A stretch of DNA of 64,000 nucleotides from Molossus alvarezi (GCA_037176705.1 CM073890.1:92742591-92806590), one strand, 5' to 3'. Shown: positions 10,090 through 22,837, counted from the stretch's first letter. The notes: generated from the sequence alone by a model not told the origin. Made by a program: numbers and translations.

Positions 10090-12105
10090 AAACATATGCT
10101 TCTTTGATTTGACTGATGTACATACCATTTTGATATAACTGAATTTCTATTAATAATTTATTGAATTTCTATTAACAATTTCTTAAATGAAATCCCAGGG
10201 TAATAAATTTTCTTAGGTCAAAATAAGAGTAAAAAATATATCTTTAATGAGTCTTTTTGTTTAGATATGATGATTGGAATTACTTCCAGTAAAAATTTTC
10301 CTATTCCTTCAGTTAAAGCAAGGTCTATAATTCAAAATTCTAATTATGTTATGAGATATTTTCACTGCTAATCCAAAAATTAGCTCCATGAGTTGCTTTC
10401 ATTGTAAATGAGCTTGATATTATTCATAGGACACTTTATTCTAGAAGATTATTCTGAGTTATTTTGAGAAATGGCCTTTAAACAAGATTCAGTGATGGGC
10501 AGTGGCCAAGGAACTGTCAGTGGTTATGCTGGGGTTCTTCAGATTGAATTCTATCAGAATTCCAAGCAAGAAAACAAATGATCTAGGGCTAGTTTGTGAA
10601 CCACATAGCCCAGAAACGACAGAAATAGTATGATGGCTATAGCTGGCTTCACAGTCCCAAGTTCGGCAGGGTCCGCTCACTTTTGTTTTCCATATGGTGG
10701 TGCGTGGGCAGCAGAGCGCTCCACTTTCTAAGTCTTCCCTTTTATTTTGTAGGTGGATTGGTCCAGGGGAATTGTGAGTGTCTGGAGGAAGACCCTAGCT
10801 TCAAGCTTGGAATACTGCAGGTCTTTTGGCACCAGAAATACAAGGTAAAACGTGTGAGTGCATTTGTCTGCTTTTCTTCTAACAGCAAATATAGTTGAAA
10901 GAACACACACATGCTGGGTAGAAGAATGAAGGAAAGAAATAACAACAACAACAACAACAACAACGAGAATGAAATTTGGCTAGTTGAGGAGATATGGGTC
11001 AAAGTGAAGATTCTGTTGAGTGAACCGATATATATTGATATAGGGAAGTGGAGCTACAAAAGTTATATAATGCCAGAAATTGTTATCTTTGTCAGTGTCA
11101 ACACCATTTTCATTTAACATTGTTCTGAAGTATCAAAATAAAAAAAAAAGATGTGAAATTTAATCTGAATCTTCCCAGACCTTCCAAACAAAAGAATACC
11201 TATTTCGTTTGCATAGTCAAGAACAGCTAGCAATTCTGAAGATTTTTATATTCTTAGCTCCATATGAATAGAATTTCCAGGTTTGTGTCTGTGTAATAGG
11301 CCAAAATTGTGCTTGAGAGAAGAATGTAACTGCTATCAAGTTGTCTTCTGGCTGTACATACTCTGCTTTTATGATTCCTTGCTGTATCTTTGTGTTTTCC
11401 TACTTTTTCCATATCTTTAATACTATTTGCCAAGAATCATTTTTTTTCCTCCCCTTATTCTTTCCCTGATTCTCTCAGGATTTCAATTTCTCAAGAAAGC
11501 CATCTGATTCTATTAAAAAGCAGACAATGAAGCAAATGATTCCAAGCCCAGACTAGCCTGGGAGGTCTGACCAATGCGGATACCGTGGGACTCACGGAAG
11601 ACCCTTGTGATATACAGGTCACACGCCCAATTTAATTTTAGATTATTTATGCTAAGTCAAGCCAGTCTTAAATTGACTAAAATGTCCTATTATTATTCCC
11701 CAGCTCCCTTCTTGATCAGTGGAGGTGATTGAGTTGGCTAGTTGAGTCTCCCCCAAATTGTGATTCTCTTTCTCCTGCTGCTATGTGAATGAGCTGGGCC
11801 ATTATGGAACTGTGCAAGCTTCTCTGAATGACAATACTGATGTTCTGTTTATGCCAGTAATATAAAATTACCTTTAAAAGAATTGTTTGCTTTAAAATTA
11901 AACAGCTAATATTACAAAAGGTAAGTGGATAGTAAAGTGGTCCAATAATGACCTAAGTTTGAGAAACATTGGGGGAGGGTCCACTGATTGGCTCAGAGGA
12001 CACTGCACGGTTTTAGCCACATTGCAGCTGATCAGTCTCAAATGGTACTAGCAGAGCTGCGCTTACTAGAAGAAAGAAAGCAATGGAATTTTCAGGATCC
12101 ATTAC
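10090..12105. other. No gene; unique DNA with a short AAC repeat
   Basis: No supported gene, RNA or interspersed repeat. Short open frames around 10489-11117 overlap on both strands and are partly made by the AAC microsatellite at 10941-10964. Confidence 0.5.
10941..10964 (+). repeat. (AAC)8 microsatellite
   Basis: Eight perfect AAC units in an A-rich context. Confidence 0.95.
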
Positions 12106-12109
12106 TATA

Positions 12110-12420
12110 TGAATTATGGATTAAATCAGGAAAGGTTCTGAGCTATAGATTGACATGATGCATCCTGTCAAAGGACCACTTATAAGCTTGGAAGGTTCAT
12201 TTATGATGTAACATGTCAAAAGCCCATTTATTAAAATCTCTATGCCCTGGATTGATGATGTTGTCTTTTCTCAAAATATATTTTAGTCTTACATGAAGGG
12301 AAGAGAAAGAAAAGACAACCTTCTTTTTAAAGTGACAGTTAGAAGACTATTGCAATAGTCCGGGTACTGCTACAAGGATGGTTTGAAGAAATACTAATGG
12401 GCAGAAATTAATGGGCTTTA
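12110..12420 (-). mobile_element. L2 LINE fragment, antisense
   Basis: Contains GATTGACATGATGCATCCTG and AGACTATTGCAATAGTCCGG, which match the reversed L2 text 'gtgacatgatctg' and 'aggctattgcagtagtccagg'. Diverged and short. Confidence 0.6.
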
Positions 12421-13495
12421 GTCACTAACTGGGTTGTGTCTCAGTTTAAAGGCCTTTTAAAATGGAGCTTGACCTTGTCCATCCTATAGTTGCCCTCAGG
12501 GCCTGTAAGTGCATTTTGTACACCTTTGACCTTTTTACAAATAAAAGTTTTGAAAGGAAATGAGTACAAATAAGTTTTCTAAGGGGCCTTCACAGTGAAT
12601 ACTGATGTATAACACAAATACGCATTATAAATTTAAAAAACTATAATTTAAAAAATGCATATTGAATGTACAGTGATATTAAAGATGACACATTGGCAAA
12701 TAGTTGCAGTGAAATAAAAGTCATAAAATACAAAGGGGTTCTGATGTGAATTAAATGGCATAACAGACTGTGAAGCAAGTTCTGTGTTGGGTTGATTCTT
12801 CTGGTAAATAGAAACAATATAAGGATTCACTCATTCATTCATCTAGTCTATATTTATTGAACACATTGATTATGGTATTATGGATCAGCAACACCGAGCA
12901 TTGAGATGTCCAGAACAGGTTATGGATACTGTGTTTCAGAAGTAAATGCTCTGCTTGCTAAGTGGGATGTTATTTACTGATGCAGACAAATTAAAAACAT
13001 AAATAACATTCCAGTGTCTAAATCTTTTCAATCAACACAAATTATGCATTTTGTATATGAAAAACACAATCTCCCAGTGGAAAAACACTTTATTGATAAT
13101 TTATGTTGTACCAAGTGTGGGGCAATTGCTAAAGTCAAAACCATTCCCTAATTCTGGTTGCATTAATAGCACTCCTTCCCCACCAGTAGTCAATCCAAAT
13201 ATGTCCAGAGATTAATTTGTGGTTACTAAAGTAGCGTGTATTTGGTCAACTCTCATTCATTCATTTCTAAATGGGTGACTTTGGTATTACATTCACATGT
13301 TTGACTCCCAGTTTGATTCCAAGTCTAATTTTAGAAATGGCAACAAGCAAAGGAGCTGCCTCTGGTCCTACTCACATGCTGGGTGTGACCAACCTCAGGA
13401 AAATGGGTGAAGCAAGGATGACTTGTCTTTGATGGCCCTAGACTAGGAAGCAGGGAGGTGTTGCCTTCCCCTCAAGCCTTATTTTTTCATGCCTA
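12420..13495. other. No gene; unique DNA
   Basis: Unique AT-rich sequence. The phrase CATTCATTCATCTAGTCTAT followed by TTTATTGAACACATTGATT near 12830-12870 hints at another L2 3' end in reverse, too short to assign. Confidence 0.45.
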
Positions 13496-13496
13496 C

Positions 13497-13765
13497 TTAG
13501 CCCACCTTTTATTTTTTTTGAATCCTCACCTGAGGATATTCCCCCCCACCCCATTTAGAGTGGGAGGGAGAGGGAGAGAGATAGAGAAGCATCAAATGAG
13601 AGAGACATATTGATTGGTCACCTCCCAATTGACCCCAGCCAGGGCGGGGACTGAACCACAACCCAGGTATGTGCCCTTGACCAGAATTGAACCTGCAACT
13701 CTTTGGTCCACTGGCCAATGCTCAAACCACTGAGCCAAACTGGCCAGGGCTTATCCCACCTTTTA
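13497..13765 (-). mobile_element. VES SINE with TSD
   Basis: On the minus strand the element runs from GCCCTGGCCAGTTTGGCTCA (ending 13750 on the plus strand) to an A-rich tail near 13514. The TSD TTAGCCCACCTTTTATT is repeated downstream as TTATCCCACCTTTTAAA. It carries a C-run (CCCCCCC near 13543) where the consensus has A/T. Confidence 0.92.
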
Positions 13766-13767
13766 AA

Positions 13768-14305
13768 TCCATTCTCTACCCAGCAGCCAAAAATACATTT
13801 TTAAAAAAGCCACAAACCACCTAAATTGAATCACCATTCTCTTGAAACTTTACAATACATTTGGAACAAATCCTAATTCTACCATAGCCAATCCTACTTA
13901 GCCTGTCTCCTTTTGCTCATTGTATCTCAGCCATGTTGGCCTTTATTACATTCCTCATACTCCCTAAGCTCTCTCTTGTTTATGTTTTGCATAAGCAGCG
14001 AATGCTTTCATCCCAGCTAAGTCTGGTGAGTCCCCACTGACCCTTCAGGTTTTTGTTAGGGAGGCCTTACCTGATCACTCAATATGGAATAGACTACCTC
14101 CTTTTACCCACTGCTAATATCACTCATAGCATTCTATAATTCTTCATAACACTTATGATTTGTCAACAGGCCTTTATTTATTTGTTTATTATTTCTCTCT
14201 AGTCTAAAGTCCATGAGAGCAATTTACATTTTGTTGACCATTGAAAAATTAGCACAGAGTGCATATCTGGCACACAGCACATAATCAGTAATTATTTGTT
14301 GAAAA
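13768..14305 (+). mobile_element. L2 LINE 3' region
   Basis: Long and ordered: AGCCATGTTGGCCTTTATTA, GGGAGGCCTTACCTGATCAC, AGTCTAAAGTCCATGAGAGC, ATCTGGCACACAGCACATAA, ending AGTAATTATTTGTTGAA. This is the classic L2 3' UTR. No open frame remains. Confidence 0.82.
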
Positions 14306-14309
14306 TGTT

Positions 14310-15005
14310 GACTGTAAACATCTGTTCATTTAAATTCAATAAGCCCGTTTTTGTTGAGGCATAGACTTGAGGTAAGGCAAGAGTTGTACTTCTGTGGACA
14401 AAGGACTTGTGAGTGTTCAGGTTACATTCGTGGTCAGAGAAGGTATTTTGTCTGCGCCCCTGAAATTGTGCCATGTGGTGAGGTTGATGAGGTCTAGACA
14501 GTGTGTGTTATTTGGCTCTGGCATTTTTCTTTGTGACTTTTATACTGGTAGGGAGAAAGTCTTAGTGCTTAGAATTAGAATCTTCTAAAGTAAAGAAACA
14601 ATGGCCTTGTTTGCTCCCAATGGGTACTGTCTCTATGAGCCATCTGTTTTCAGCTGGAATTCTGGCTGATACTTGATGTGAACATGTGAGGCAAAATTAG
14701 TGTGAATTTAATAAAGTTTAATAAAGAGCTTGAAGCAGACTGATTTTAGTTTAAAACTTGAGCCAGAGCAGGACAAAGTCTTTATAATTTCCATATGCTC
14801 CAGCCTAGCTCCCTTCTTTGAGGGGATCCAGGGAAGTTTTGGGGTTCCCTTTGTTGTGGGTCCCTTGATTTCTACTTTGCCTTAAAGTTTGGAGATACTC
14901 ATCTTTTTATCAGAGCTCAAGGAAAGAAGAAGAGAAAAACAATAAAGTAAAGAGAGAACCCTAGAAGTGGAAACACCAAGAGACAGATGACCACAAATGG
15001 TATTC
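14310..15005. other. No gene; unique DNA
   Basis: No gene or named repeat seen. Two short open frames on opposite strands (14292-14474, 14394-14588) overlap and look like chance. Confidence 0.5.
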
Positions 15006-15009
15006 AATT

Positions 15010-15540
15010 CAATCCCTAAAAAAAACTTGCAATGGAATTTTTCACAGAAACAGAACAAACAATCCTAAAATTCATATAGAATTACAAAAGAACCCAAATA
15101 ACCAAAGTGATCTTGAGACAGAAAAACAGAGCTAAAGGCACCATGCTCCTGATTTCAAAGTATATTACAAAGCCATAGTAATAAAAACAATATGGTATTG
15201 ACATAAAACATAAACAAATGGACCAGAATAGAGAGCCCAGAAATAAACTCATACATATATGATCGATTAATTTACAGTAAGGGAACAAAGAATATACAAT
15301 GAAGAAAAGAACAGTCTCTTCAATAAATGGTGTTGGGAAAACTAGGTAGCTAAACGCAAAAGACTGAAACTGGACCACTATTCTTCTATCCCCAAATTAA
15401 TTCAAAATGGATTAAAGATTTGATTGTAAGACCTGAAACCATAAAACTTCTACCTGTTAGAATGGCTACTATAAAAAAGACAAATAACAAATGTTATTAC
15501 CACCTTTTAAAAAATCAAATGCAGTAACAGCATTTAACCT
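15010..15540 (+). mobile_element. L1 LINE ORF2 fragment, 5' truncated and internally deleted
   Basis: Reads as L1 ORF2 after the reverse-transcriptase core: AACAAACAATCCTAAAATTC, GATTTCAAAGTATATTACAA, CTTCAATAAATGGTGTTGGG, CCAAATTAATTCAAAATGGA. Near 15455 it jumps to a phrase (TGTTAGAATGGCTACTATAA) lying several hundred bases further on in intact L1, so a segment is deleted. Frames are broken. Confidence 0.88.
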
Positions 15541-15777
15541 CTTCACACATTCCATTGAATGCTTTATCCCTTAGTTTCAAGGTCCCAAAGTACACTTGAC
15601 CTTAATTCATGCTTTTCCTTCTGTGTGGCAGAATTGGAGATGAGCACAGGAAGACCTGAGCTCCCATTAGAAGTTGAGAGTATGCCACAGCATGAACTGT
15701 GGCACTGCCCATCTATCTGGTCATACTTTCAAAAGGGGCCATACATGTCTGTTTTGAATTTGGACTGATACTCTTGG

Positions 15778-16150
15778 TCAGTTATTGAGTGGATGTTTGT
15801 GCCCCCCTGAAATTCACACGTTAAAACCTTAACCCTCAATGTAATAACATTAGGAGGTTGGACCTTTGAGAGGTAATCAGGTTTAGATGAGGTCACAAGT
15901 GTGGAGCCTCCTGAATGAGATAAATGCCCTTATGAAGATGTAGGGTTGCTACTACATAATAGGTAGAGGTCTGGGGTTCCACTGGGCTTTGACTCGATGC
16001 TCTCATGGTTACTCTGAACTGTGAATGAGCAATCACAGCAACCACAGCCTGATATGAAAGTCATCACTGGGCTCAGATCCCCCAAGGAAGAAGGTCTAGT
16101 TCATCATACCAGGCAGGCTGCCTAGACTAGTAGCAGTGCTAGGTGATGAT
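15778..16150 (+). mobile_element. MLT1-type LTR, 5' part
   Basis: GAAATTCACACGTTAAAACC, TTAGGAGGTTGGACCTTTGA, GGTAATCAGGTTTAGATGAG and AATGCCCTTATGAAGATG follow the MLT1/MST LTR order (the 'ttcatatgttgaagccctaa...' opening). Only the first part is clear and the end is approximate. An ancient MaLR relic with no coding part. Confidence 0.75.
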
Positions 16151-18250
16151 AAGGGAAACCTAGTGTGGGTGGTAGAGGAATGAGATAATGAATACCAGTT
16201 ATGAACTTGAGATTAATTGCTGCAGTGGGCTTTTACTCATCCCTCTAACCCTCCCTCCTCTTGGAAGTTTTTCCCAGAAATTTTGACCACCCATCATTTT
16301 GAAGAGACTGTAACAGTATAAGGTGAAACATAATATGAGATAGAACTGGATGTGAGTAGTTAGATCACTTCAGATTCTTTACCATTTCTGTGTGTCTCTA
16401 CTCTGGCTTCAGTATGCTTTTGCCAATTACATCCTCTGTCTGGACCTCTCCCTCAGGAACCTGCCTGCCGGGTGTTGGAGCTGCTTTTCCTGCAAGTATA
16501 GAGAGCTATATGTGCCTGGGAGTTTACATCTCCTTGTAGTAGCCTTAGCCAGTGACTGGAAAGGGTAGAAGTGTGAGAGCCCAGATCCTTTTCCTCAGGT
16601 TAAAACTCTGAAGCATAATCTAAGCTCCAAGGTGTTCCTTCAGGATCAGGCTTGCTGCCGGAGACCTTGACCTGAAATCTCCCCTTCTCTGTTGCTTCCC
16701 CCATTCCTTTACTGGATCGTTCTGGGATACTTTCTCCTTATGAATCTTCATCTCAAATCCTGCTTTTGGAGAGCCCAACAAAAGACAGATTCTTCCCTCC
16801 TTGTCCACCTTTTTATAAAATACATTATGTACACAGCTGAGTAACTGGGTGTGGAACCACGCAGGTGGCAACTCTTTTTGGAGACAATTCCTGAGGCTCA
16901 TGCATGTCTTGCATCAGAAACACTGATTGACCTTTGTTCCAGACTTTCTTTTCAAAACATTTGTATACTGCACAGCTTTGGAAGATATAGTGTCTTCCTC
17001 CAGAGCAAAGGGCCAGCCTGCTTACTGCTCCGTAGACTCATGTTTCTTAAGACCAGGGTTCCTTCCTGATAATGTAACCCACTGCATGTGTAGGCACCTT
17101 TGGGGGTCCATCCACATTGCCCTGGGGAACTTGGGAGCAAGAGGAATTGATGCAGATATGCTCATGATCATGCTTTTGTTGTGCTCTGAGCATAGTCTTT
17201 TGCCTCTGGCTGAGAAGCCTGTGTCTCCTGCCAGCATCCATGAAACTGTGGCAGGCTAGCTCCCTACCTTGAAAATAGGGTAACATCAATTCTTTACTGT
17301 TCTTGATACTCTTCTGCTCAGGAATTGCCAGTGGTTCTTTCCCTCTGCTGGCCAGCTTGTGCTACTCATTTATTTGTCACATTTGCAGAACAGACTTTTC
17401 TGACCGACATATTGGGTATGGCCTCGTCTCCCTCAGGTCTCCTCTCTTGGTATCTGCTGAGTGGTCATATGTCATTTTGATCTTCACTAACAACAGCAGC
17501 AACAACAACAACAAAACTCCCATACAACTAAAAAGCACTTCCCCGGGGATGCTCTGCCTCAAACACCCAGGCTTTCCTGGTTGACTGTAACCTTAAAAAA
17601 CTCAGCTCTTCCTTGAGCTCCTGAGGTCCCTGCTGGCTGGGCCTCCCTTCAGCTTATCCTAGCTTGCTGCCTTAGGCTAGAGGTCCTACCCAGATCAGAA
17701 TACCTCCTTCACATATTTCACTATTTTTTGATCCTGTATATGAAAGCCTGAGTTTTCAAATAGAATTTGAGTTGTTCATTTACATGTTAAAATGAGCCCA
17801 AAGGACTTCATAAATTGGCATGTTATTATTTTAAGTGACAGAGAAAATAACACTGAGAAGTTAAAGCCAAAGTTTCTTGACAGCTCATTTGTGAAATCAG
17901 AAAATCCTATTTTTTTAAAGTTTCAATTTCTATTTCACTTACTGTCAAAGTAGTGATTTTGTTTTTATTACCGCCCAAAAAGCCCATTATCTCTTTCATC
18001 ACATGAGACTGCCCAAAATAACATGTCTCACTTAGAAAGGGACAATTCAAAAAATGAAGGGTTGTGGTTTTGTTATGGAATGTCTCAGGCTTTGATTGGT
18101 ACAAAGGAACGTGGAAAATCGTATTCTGGAGACTTAAAATCTGGTGAAGATTTTATTTTAAGATTTAGTACTTACATAGTTTTAAGCAACATATCCAATT
18201 CCATGAGAAAATTGTGGGTTAAGTGCAAGCCCTATTTTTATTTACTGATC
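16150..18250. other. No gene; mostly unassigned DNA
   Basis: No gene can be supported. Open frames of up to 110 codons cluster at 16851-17289 on both strands, which argues against any of them being real. Parts of 16370-16900 and 17300-17710 have the pyrimidine-rich feel of old LTR or L2 3' sequence but I cannot name them. A short AAC/AGC-like run sits at 17488-17514. Confidence 0.45.
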
Positions 18251-18254
18251 TTGA

Positions 18255-18440
18255 GCATTTAAGTTCATGAAGCCTCTGTTTGACTGTAAAGTAGAAATAA
18301 TAATAACAGTAGCCCCAAAGGGCTGTTAGGAGGATCAAATGAAATGATGCATTTGTATGAGCAATAAAGCATTATGCTAAGCTGAGCATGCTGTATGACA
18401 CAGAAGAGAAATTTAATAAATGTTTGTGGAATGAAGGCAG
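18255..18440 (+). mobile_element. MIR SINE, sense
   Basis: CTCTGTTTGACTGTAAAGTA, AATAATAATAACAGTAGCCC, AGGGCTGTTAGGAGGATCAA and ATTTAATAAATGTTTGTGG follow MIR order from the core to the LINE-like 3' tail. Confidence 0.8.
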
Positions 18441-18588
18441 AAGATGTTATTTAGCAACTGCAAATAGACTCAGATCCATTAAAGGAGATGATTTTGAATC
18501 TCGATAAAGATGAAGTGATTTTTCATAAAATATAATTCATAAAACTTATTTCCCTGGATCCAAACTTTGTTTAGGATTTTATGACACC

Positions 18589-18759
18589 AGAATGGTTTAG
18601 TAGCCTTGGCTGGTGTGGCTCAGCTGGTTGCCGAACCTGGTCAGGGTACATGCCTGGTAGGGGACCTGCAGGAGGCAGCCTGTTTCTCTGACTCCCTTTT
18701 GCTCTCTCTAAAAATCAATTTAAAAAATAAGTTATTTTTTTAAAAGAATGGCTTAGTAG
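18589..18759 (+). mobile_element. VES SINE, internally deleted, with TSD
   Basis: Head CCTTGGCTGGTGTGGCTCAG joins to the B-box side and then directly to a shortened body (GGAGGCAGCCTGTTTCTCTG) and tail. The anticodon-like part of the head and much of the second half are missing. The TSD is near perfect: AGAATGGTTTAGTAG and AGAATGGCTTAGTAG (one mismatch), so the element's outer limits are sure despite the deletions. Confidence 0.9.
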
Positions 18760-20435
18760 GAACCTAATTGCTCTCCATGGCATTAGCTTCAAAAGTTTAG
18801 GAATTTAGCCTCTACTCTATGATTAAATCAAAACCCCTACTCAACCTAATGACGTTTTTACATCATACTTTCTGCAGTTTGACAAAATCTGTGAGTTTTT
18901 CAACAGGGGTACAAAGCAGCACTTTTATTTGCTTTTAAACTTCTGACATCAGTTATCTCTAAGAATTTATCAATGAGTAATCAGCAAAAAAGGGATTTTG
19001 ACAGCTATTGTTATTCTAAAGTAGGATGAGTTGAAATATGATAACAAAGGTTTAATTTTGGAGTTTAAGTTCAAATGTAATGACTTAGATTGATCCTGGC
19101 TGCCTTGGACGTAGCCCTGAGGTTCCACAACTATTGGTCTTTAGTGGGAGCTGCATCTTCTTGTCTCTCATTTTCTGTCTTTAAAAGAATCTGATTCTGA
19201 GTGCTTCAAGTGGGAGTAATTAGTTTACTGAACAGAAGAATACAATCAAATGTTGGAATGAATTGACTATCTAAAGGAGACGCCGATCAATCAATGCTGA
19301 CTTTTAATTGGTCCAGTGAGTTTATTGAAATTTTTTTACCTTACAACAATAACTCTCAGATCTGATTTTGTCATTCTACTTTGACAAAAGAACTTCCCTT
19401 AAGTTTCATGAATTATTTATTTTTATTCATCCATTTGTACGTTTATTGAACACCTACTGAGTGCTATTGAACTTGTATACATTTACATGAAATCATTAAT
19501 ATAATGATCAGAAATGGGGAAATTTGTTGGGAAAGTTAGATCTTTAAAAATAGAAGTTTTATAGTTCTGGAAATTTAACTGTTTTACTTACGCACGTTGG
19601 AATGGGAAAGAAAGAGAAGATAGAACACATTCCAAAGAACTTCAGTAAATAATGTCCCTTCTTTTTCAATCTAATGTCCCTTCCTGATACATTCATTCCA
19701 CAATCATTGATGAGAGAAAGAGGAAAGTGGTGGAGAACTATGTGAATAACCAACTCTGCCTCTCATCACTCTCAACAAATGCTAATCATTCAGAATCTCA
19801 CCTCCATTTACTAAAGATCACCTAGAGATATCAATAACCAGTGATTAAGCCAAGAGAAAGTAAAATTTCCCAGCATTGATTTCTCAGGAGTTTTTTTCCT
19901 GCTTGCTTTCAAACCAGGCTTTTTTACATTTGTGGGAGAGAAAGGACTAATGAGATGGTGATTTTCCCCTCATGACTGAAAGATGGGTTTATGTATATAG
20001 GAGGAGTTTTTTTTCAAGGTTGCAGACTCACATGGTTCCCTCTGGTTCAAGAGTAGAAGGTCCAATCAGCTGCAAAGATCCTCAGATTCACTGTTTCAGG
20101 TGAACAAAAGCCCACCAATATTGAGCCAGTAATGCTGGGGAATAGAGGAAGGAGGGAAGAAATTGTGAGGAAGAATGAGAGAAAAAGATGGTGCCCGTGT
20201 ACGAGCACATTGAATACTTCTGAAGCCTGCGCAGACCCACAGGCCATGAGCTGTGCCCCCAGGATAGCTCCGGAGGAGATGCCCTCCTTGACCGAGTCAG
20301 AGCTCCGGGAAGTAGGGACTGAACACACACTCCACAATTTTTTCACATCTTTCTGTCTTTGCTCACCTTTCCCATAGGGCAAAGAAATACCTCTTGAATA
20401 AATTTTCAGCCACCCACCCTGAAATTCCATGGTCC
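18760..20435. other. No gene; unique DNA
   Basis: A short L2-like phrase (CATTTGTACGTTTATTGAAC) lies at 19430-19450. A 127-codon minus-strand frame (20047-20430) with overlapping alternative frames has a hydrophobic middle but no recognisable family. It lies beside an L2 and is more likely chance or an old repeat than a gene. Confidence 0.45.
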
Positions 20436-20439
20436 ATCA

Positions 20440-21585
20440 AACGAAATATTTATTATTGATCCACTCAATACATTTAAATTGCTGTCATTTTTCTAGACCT
20501 GAGGATAGAGTAGCAAGCAAAATAGGTAAAGTGCCTACTCACAAGGAACTTAGTGCATTAATGGGAAATCAGGCAAGAAACAGGTAAACATATGCACTAA
20601 ACCACAGTGAGAATAATAAAATAAAATAGGGTATTGTGATAGAAAGTGATAGGGGTAGGCGTGGGCAGTGAGGGGTGATTGAGAAGGCCTTTTGGGGCCT
20701 GGGGATGACATTTGATTTTAGAACTTAATATAAAGGAAAAATCAGCCATGTAGATATCAGAATAGAATATCTAAGGAAGAGGAAACAGTAAGCACAAAGA
20801 CCCTGAGGCAAAAATGGGTTTGATGAATTGGAGGAAATAAAAGAAGGGTCCATGTGGAGTTAAGTAGGTGAGGAGGTGATATGTATAGGACAAGAGGTCG
20901 GAGCAACATATTGAAGGGCCTTTATAGACCAGGGTGAGCAGTTCTGATTTTATCTTAAATAAAATCGGAAGCTTTGGCAGAAGAGGAGTAACAAAATTCA
21001 ATTGCACTGTGTGGGGAATGAATTGTGGAGGAACAAGAATGGAGGTGAGGATACTAAGTAATCCATGAGAGAAACGATGTGGCAGGGATTAGTGTAGTAA
21101 CAGAGGAGAAGTGATTGAATGTAGGATGTATTTGGCAAGAAGAATGTAGAGAATCTGATAATAAATTGGACGTGAGGTTTGAGAGAAGGAAAATCAAAAT
21201 GACATCAAGGTTTTAAGTACATGGGAAGGTGAAATGGTGTGTACTACTTACTGAAATGAGGAAGCATGGCAGACTGGTTTGAGGAATGGTGGAGATCGAG
21301 CGGAGATGCTGAGCAGGCAGCTGGAGCTCAGGACAGAGGGCAAGGCTGGAGATAAACATCTGGGACTCCTCAGTGTACAGATGGTGTTTAAAGCCATGGT
21401 ATCAGAGGAGGTCCCCCAGGCAGGAGCCTTGGTTCATTCTGATACTTGAATTTTGGGAAGAAGAGGAGCAGACAAAAAAAAAGAGGCCGAGAAAGAGTCA
21501 GCAGTGAGGTTGGAGGGAAAAAATGAGAGGGAAGAACCAAAAAAATGTGCTAATAAATAAAGTATTTCAAGAAGGAGCAAGTCAC
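20440..21585 (-). mobile_element. L2 LINE, antisense, first part
   Basis: A long antisense L2: GAGGCAAAAATGGGTTTGAT, GAAGGGCCTTTATAGACCAG, ACATCAAGGTTTTAAGTACA, GCTGAGCAGGCAGCTGGAGC, GGTGTTTAAAGCCATGGTAT. These follow reversed L2 from 3' UTR into the end of the reverse-transcriptase ORF. It is cut near 21580 by an L1 and resumes near 23085. Confidence 0.85.
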
Positions 21586-22248
21586 AGAAATAGAACAAAC
21601 AATCCTAAAATTTGTATGGAATAAAAAAAGACCTTGAATAGCTGAAACAGTCTTGAGAAAGAAGAATAAAGCTGAAGGCATCACACTTCTTGATTTCAAA
21701 CTATATTACACAGTTCTAGGAATTAAAAGAGTAGGGTATTAGCATAAAAACATAAATGAATGGAACAGAGTAGAGGTCTCAGAAATAAGCCCATGCATAT
21801 TGGTCAATTAATTTATAGCAAAGAAACAAAGAATATATAGTGGAGAAAGGGCAGTCTCCTCAATAAATGGCGCTGGGAAAACTGGGCAGCCACACACAAA
21901 GGAATGAAACCGGACCACTATCTTATACTATACCGCCAAATTAACTCAAAATGGATCAAAGACATGAACTTAAGACCTGAAATCATAAAACTCCTAGAAA
22001 GAAACATAGGTGGTTAGCTCCATGACATAGGTGTTGGCAATGATGTGTTTTGAATCTGACACCAAAATAAAAAGCAAAAATAAACAAGTGGGACTACATA
22101 AAAAGAAAACTTCTGCACAGCAAAGGACACCATTAAAAAATTAAAAGGTAGTCAACTGCATGGGGGAAATAATTTCAAATTATATATCTGTTAAGGGGCT
22201 AATATCCAATATATATAAATAACTCATACAACTCAGTAGGAAAATAAC

Positions 22249-22275
22249 ACCCCCCCCCCCACACACACACACAAG
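22249..22275 (+). repeat. Poly-C plus CA microsatellite inside L1
   Basis: About a dozen C residues followed by AC units. In intact L1 this site is A-rich, so the tract arose after insertion. Confidence 0.9.
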
Positions 22276-22780
22276 AAAATGGGCAGAAGGTCTGAACAGA
22301 CATTTTCCCAAAGAAGACATACAGGTGGCAAAAGGTATATAAAAAGATGCTCAATATCTTTAATCATCAGGGACATGCAAATCAAACCATAATAAGATAT
22401 TACCTCATACCTGTTAGAATGACTATTATAAAAAAAGACAAGAAATAATAAGTGTTGCTGAGGATGCAAAGAAAAGAGAAACCTCATTCACTGTTGGTAG
22501 GAATGTAAATTGGTGCAACCACTGTGGAAAACACTATGGAGCTTCCTCCAAAATTTAAAAATGAAGCTACCATATGATCCAGCAGTTCCACTTTTGGGAA
22601 TTTATCTGAAGAAATTAGAACACTAAAGTGAAAATATATATGCACGCACTCCCATGTCCATTGCTACATTATTTACAACAGTCAAGATATCAGAACGACC
22701 TAAGTTTCTATTGGTAGATGAATGAGTTAAAATATGTGGAACCCAAATAAGGAATTTGGGTGGACATTTGAGATAAAAAT

Positions 22781-22837
22781 AAACCCAAACCAAACCAAAC
22801 CAAACCAAACCAAACCAAACCAAACCAAACCAAACCA
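22781..22837 (+). repeat. (AAACC)n pentanucleotide array
   Basis: About ten uninterrupted units at the ORF2/3' UTR junction of the L1. The G-rich strand of this repeat (GGTTT) has runs of only two G. Confidence 0.95.

Noticed and set aside
16851..17289. Cluster of open frames of 60-110 codons on both strands
   Set aside because: Five overlapping frames in several phases, no shared start or family match. Real genes do not look like this.
21580..22760. Possible coding L1 ORF2
   Set aside because: 5' truncated, with stops, a poly-C/CA insertion and frame breaks. It cannot make a working protein.
22781..22837. Regularly spaced repeat that might recall a CRISPR array
   Set aside because: A pure pentanucleotide microsatellite without spacers, in a mammalian L1.
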